Shown one piece after another: positions 15,714 through 17,489 of a DNA stretch of 17,489 bases. Each line of letters starts with the position of its first letter. Position 1 is the first letter of the stretch. The notes under the pieces were generated by a model, which was not told where the DNA came from, ran no database searches, and saw nothing but the letters and a program-made list of their open reading frames with translations. Origin of the DNA: Oribacterium sp. UBA6992 (GTDB lineage Bacteria; Bacillota; Clostridia; Lachnospirales; Lachnospiraceae); contig DJXY01000194.1 of the NCBI GenBank assembly GCA_002449915.1, forward strand, positions 1 through 17,489. Direction: 5' to 3'. Both the position numbers and the translations under genes were made by a program.

Positions 15714-15728
15714 ATTATAATCGATTAT
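15714..15728 (-). promoter_or_regulatory. Candidate -10 box and palindrome upstream of the 950-aa gene
   Basis: TATAAT (15719-15714 on minus) lies about 65 nt before the start codon and overlaps the perfect 12-bp palindrome ATAATCGATTAT (15717-15728). No good -35 is found at 16-18 bp spacing (best TTCTGC), so a promoter needing an activator, or one blocked at the palindrome, is possible. AT-rich sequence makes chance matches likely. Confidence 0.35.
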
Positions 15729-15784
15729 CTATGATAGCAGAATAGTAAAATCCTTATTTTTAGCAGTCTTTTTAAAAAAATAAA

Positions 15785-15829
15785 CTAAAAAATCCCTGAT
15801 GTGCGCCCCAAAGCGCATACACCAGGGAT
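15785..15829 (-). terminator. Intrinsic terminator after rplL
   Basis: ATCCCTGGTGTATGCGC pairs with GCGCACATCAGGGAT on the minus strand, with one wobble and a 2-nt bulge. A run of six T follows, with further T-rich sequence beyond. It closes the rplJL unit 20 bp after the rplL stop. Confidence 0.88.
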
Positions 15830-15848
15830 ATGAATCATTGGTTTTTTA

Positions 15849-16223
15849 TTACTTAAGAGTAACCTTAGCGCCAACTTCCTCAAGCTTAGCCTTGAGATCA
15901 TCAGCCTCAGCCTTAGGAGCAGCCTCCTTAAGAACCTTTGGAGCAGCCTCAACAGCTTCCTTAGCTTCCTTAAGTCCAAGACCAGTAGCCTCACGAACAA
16001 CCTTGATAACCTTGATCTTGTTAGGACCGATGTCAGTAAGCTCAACATCGAACTCTGTCTTCTCCTCAGCAGGAGCAGCACCAGCTGCAGCACCAGCTAC
16101 AACAACACCTGCAGCAGCAGATACACCAAACTCTTCCTCAACAGCCTTTACAAGGTCATTAAGCTCAACAACGGAAAGCTCCTTGATAGCTGCGATAAAC
16201 TCTTCTGTAGTTAACTTAGCCAT
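15849..16223 (-). CDS. rplL: 50S ribosomal protein L7/L12
   Basis: A 124-residue stalk protein, present as dimers on L10 and recruiting translation factors. The N-terminal dimerisation domain ([20 protein letters not shown]) leads to the Ala/Gly-rich hinge (about 38-58). The C-terminal factor-binding domain has [20 protein letters not shown]. The longest frame adds five residues from 16238, but ATG at 16223 gives the family MAKLT start with GGAGG 8 nt upstream. It follows rplJ after 115 bp and ends before a strong terminator. rpoB is not the next gene. Confidence 0.98.
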   Translation of the reverse strand: MAKLTTEEFIAAIKELSVVELNDLVKAVEEEFGVSAAAGVVVAGAAAGAAPAEEKTEFDVELTDIGPNKIKVIKVVREATGLGLKEAKEAVEAAPKVLKEAAPKAEADDLKAKLEEVGAKVTLK

Positions 16224-16301
16224 TTTAATTTCCTCCACTAGAAATTTTCTGTTGTGCCATTACGCACAGATCAAATACCGAATTTTAATTCCCATGCCCT
16301 G

Positions 16302-16325
16302 GCAGCCTATGCTGCATCAGGCAGC
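16302..16325 (-). other. Hairpin in the rplJ-rplL intergenic region
   Basis: GCTGCCT (16325-16319 on minus) and AGGCTGC (16308-16302) pair with one T-T mismatch, and an inner ATG/CAT extends the stem past a bulged G. No T run follows, so it is not a terminator. It may be a processing site or affect the rplL to rplJ ratio. In E. coli this intergenic region is cut by RNase III. Confidence 0.4.
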
Positions 16326-16338
16326 CATCTGCTCAAAA

Positions 16339-16836
16339 TCAAGCAGCCGGCTCTGCGTCCTTGTCTGCAACCTGCTTGAGAACACGAGCGAAGTTTGTGA
16401 TCGGGCTCTGCAGAGAACCGCAAAGTCTTCCAAGAAGCTCCTCTCTGGTTGGGATTTCGGAAAGTACTTTTACTCCGTCCTTGTCATAGAACTTGCCCTC
16501 TGCTACAGCTGCCTTAAGCTCAAGCTTAGGAGCATCCTTAGCAAACTTGGCAATGATTCTTGCTGCTGCTGCAGGATCATCCTTGGATACTGCAATAGCG
16601 GTCGGTCCCTCAAGACAATCATCCAGCTGTGCAAAATCTGTACCCTCAGCTGCTCTCTTAATGAGAGTGTTTTTGAATACCTTGTACTGAACTCCAGCTT
16701 CTCTTAACTGCTTACGAAGATTTGTATCCTGCTCAACAGTAAGACCAAGATAGTCAACAGCTGTAACGGCAACAGCGCCATCAAGAAGAGCCTTGATTTC
16801 GTCAACGATCGGCTGCTTTAACTCAACCTTTGCCAT
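16339..16836 (-). CDS. rplJ: 50S ribosomal protein L10
   Basis: A 165-residue protein that forms the base of the ribosomal stalk and, complexed with L12, represses its own operon. The N-terminal MAKVELKQPIVDEIKALL, the VDYLGLTVEQ strand, LRKQLREAGVQYKVFKNTL and LEGPTAIA are all typical. The C-terminal helix binds L12 dimers, and length is normal. AAGGAGG lies 10 nt before the ATG, just after the attenuator, so the regulatory region is complete: promoter, L10 leader and terminator hairpin. The last residues (KQVADKDAEPAA) are variable in the family. Confidence 0.98.
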   Translation of the reverse strand: MAKVELKQPIVDEIKALLDGAVAVTAVDYLGLTVEQDTNLRKQLREAGVQYKVFKNTLIKRAAEGTDFAQLDDCLEGPTAIAVSKDDPAAAARIIAKFAKDAPKLELKAAVAEGKFYDKDGVKVLSEIPTREELLGRLCGSLQSPITNFARVLKQVADKDAEPAA

Positions 16837-16866
16837 TATACGTTTTCCTCCTTATAAGATTTCAGT

Positions 16867-16902
16867 ATCACCTTAACAAAAGGAAAACCCCCGGGTCCAA
16901 AG
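16867..16902 (-). terminator. Attenuator hairpin downstream of the L10 leader
   Basis: ACCCCTGAGTC (16902-16892 on minus) pairs with GACCCGGGGGT (16887-16877) with one wobble and one mismatch around a TTTG loop. TTTTCCTTTTG follows. Its place between the L10-binding leader and the rplJ ribosome site fits the transcription attenuation described for Firmicutes rplJL. Confidence 0.75.
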
Positions 16903-16949
16903 ACTCAGGGGTGATCAAACAAACATATCAAAAAGACTGTCTGTATCGT

Positions 16950-17002
16950 TTCCTCGGCAGGCGTTTTAACCTTATGCCTAACGGCACCTGCTGTCTTCGG
17001 GT
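16950..17002 (-). ncRNA. Ribosomal protein L10 leader
   Basis: The minus strand carries CCGAAGACAGCAGGTGCC, then GTTAGGC, and after ATAAGGTTAAAAC the segment GCCTGCCGAGG. GCAGG pairs with CCTGC, and the flanking AGACAGC and CCGAGG elements form the kink-turn-like L10 binding site as in the L10_leader family (Rfam RF00557, recalled, not searched). It begins just after the predicted transcription start near 17009. L10-L12 binding here should favour the downstream attenuator hairpin and so reduce rplJ/rplL transcription when free L10 is in excess. Confidence 0.85.
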
Positions 17003-17015
17003 TAATACCTTGTGT

Positions 17016-17044
17016 ATGTTAGCATCAGGAGCACCCGATGTCAA
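17016..17044 (-). promoter_or_regulatory. Promoter of rplJ-rplL
   Basis: Perfect TTGACA (17044-17039) and TAACAT (17021-17016) are 17 bp apart, with a TG one base before the -10 (extended -10). Transcription would start near 17009, just before the L10 leader. rplJL can thus be transcribed separately from rplA, though read-through from rplA remains possible because no terminator separates them before the promoter. Confidence 0.85.
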
Positions 17045-17065
17045 CAACTTTTTTGAAGTAATGGA

Positions 17066-17488
17066 TTAAGCTCCAAACTGTACTGTATCGAGCTTAACAC
17101 CAGGACCCATGGTAGATGTAAGGGTTGCGGACTTAATGTAAGCGCCCTTGAGTGTTGCAGGTCTTGCCTTGATGATAGCGCCCATCAGCGTATCTACGTT
17201 TTCCTTCAGCTGATCCTCTGTAAAAGAAGCCTTGCCGACTGCAACGTGGATGATGTTAGCCTTGTCAAGTCTGTACTCAACCTTACCGGCTTTCGTATCA
17301 TTAACAGCCTTGGTAACATCCATAGTAACCGTACCGGTCTTTGGATTAGGCATAAGACCCTTCGGTCCAAGCAGACGTCCGAGACGTCCAACAACACCCA
17401 TCATATCCGGAGTTGCAATAACTACATCGTAGTCAAACCAACCACCCTGGATTCTCGGGATAAGTTCCTCTGCTCCTACGAAATCTGC
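17066..17488 (-). CDS. rplA: 50S ribosomal protein L1, C-terminal part (5' end outside window)
   Basis: The last 140 residues of L1, which builds the L1 stalk and binds 23S rRNA near the E site. The frame is open through the window edge, starting with [14 protein letters not shown]. The ATG at 17404 is internal, not the start. [34 protein letters not shown] is the family core across domain II and the return to domain I, and the end [16 protein letters not shown] is typical. About 90 residues of domain I are missing. rplK is expected upstream, beyond the window. Confidence 0.97.
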   Translation of the reverse strand, partial: ADFVGAEELIPRIQGGWFDYDVVIATPDMMGVVGRLGRLLGPKGLMPNPKTGTVTMDVTKAVNDTKAGKVEYRLDKANIIHVAVGKASFTEDQLKENVDTLMGAIIKARPATLKGAYIKSATLTSTMGPGVKLDTVQFGA

Positions 17489-17489
17489 A

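Noticed and set aside
1..17489. Insertion sequences, phage genes, tRNA or rRNA genes
   Set aside because: No transposase, integrase, terminal repeats, tRNA cloverleaf or rRNA segment was seen on reading both strands. This was by eye, not with a search program.

Overview
The window looks like chromosomal DNA of a Gram-positive Clostridia member, most likely Lachnospiraceae. Supporting signs are roughly balanced base composition, strong GGAGG ribosome sites, a DUF4250 small protein, a small 'IYKDG...IWLDPNI' protein that I associate with that family, and an L10-leader-type attenuator before rplJ. The family assignment is inference. No mobile element, CRISPR array, tRNA or rRNA was found.

Left part (1-5629): the 3' end of asnS with its terminator, then a translationally coupled pair resembling YhaO/YhaN (SbcD/SbcC-like): a metallophosphoesterase and a membrane-inserted coiled-coil ATPase. 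The pair ends at a perfect 16-bp bidirectional terminator. It faces a convergent coiled-coil protein that also has two central membrane segments. A small conserved protein of unknown function follows.

Middle part (5692-11937): a minus-strand operon HIT-murG-mtnN with its own sigma-A-type promoter. Divergent from it on the plus strand are a 58-aa DUF4250 gene and dtd. A structured intergenic region with a bidirectional terminator follows. Then, on the minus strand, come a three-module lipoprotein, rarA and a glyoxalase I-like gene.

Right part (11938-17489, all minus strand): a 364-bp gap holding an apparent decayed gene tail, an unrecognised 137-aa protein, and a 950-aa envelope protein. That protein runs zinc ribbon, long acidic aromatic-free linker, one membrane segment, TPR-like repeats, chitobiase-like domain, cell-wall-binding repeats and an unknown C-terminal domain. 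Next come rplL, rplJ and partial rplA, with the rplJL promoter, L10 leader and attenuator all visible. rpoB does not follow rplL, which is a departure from the common gene order.

The most notable points are the YhaO-like nuclease lacking two conserved active-site histidines (DxS and GNRD in place of DxH and GNHD), the 950-aa protein, and the two neighbouring 'coiled coil - two membrane segments - coiled coil' proteins. Several starts were moved inward from the longest reading frame on the strength of ribosome sites and family starts.
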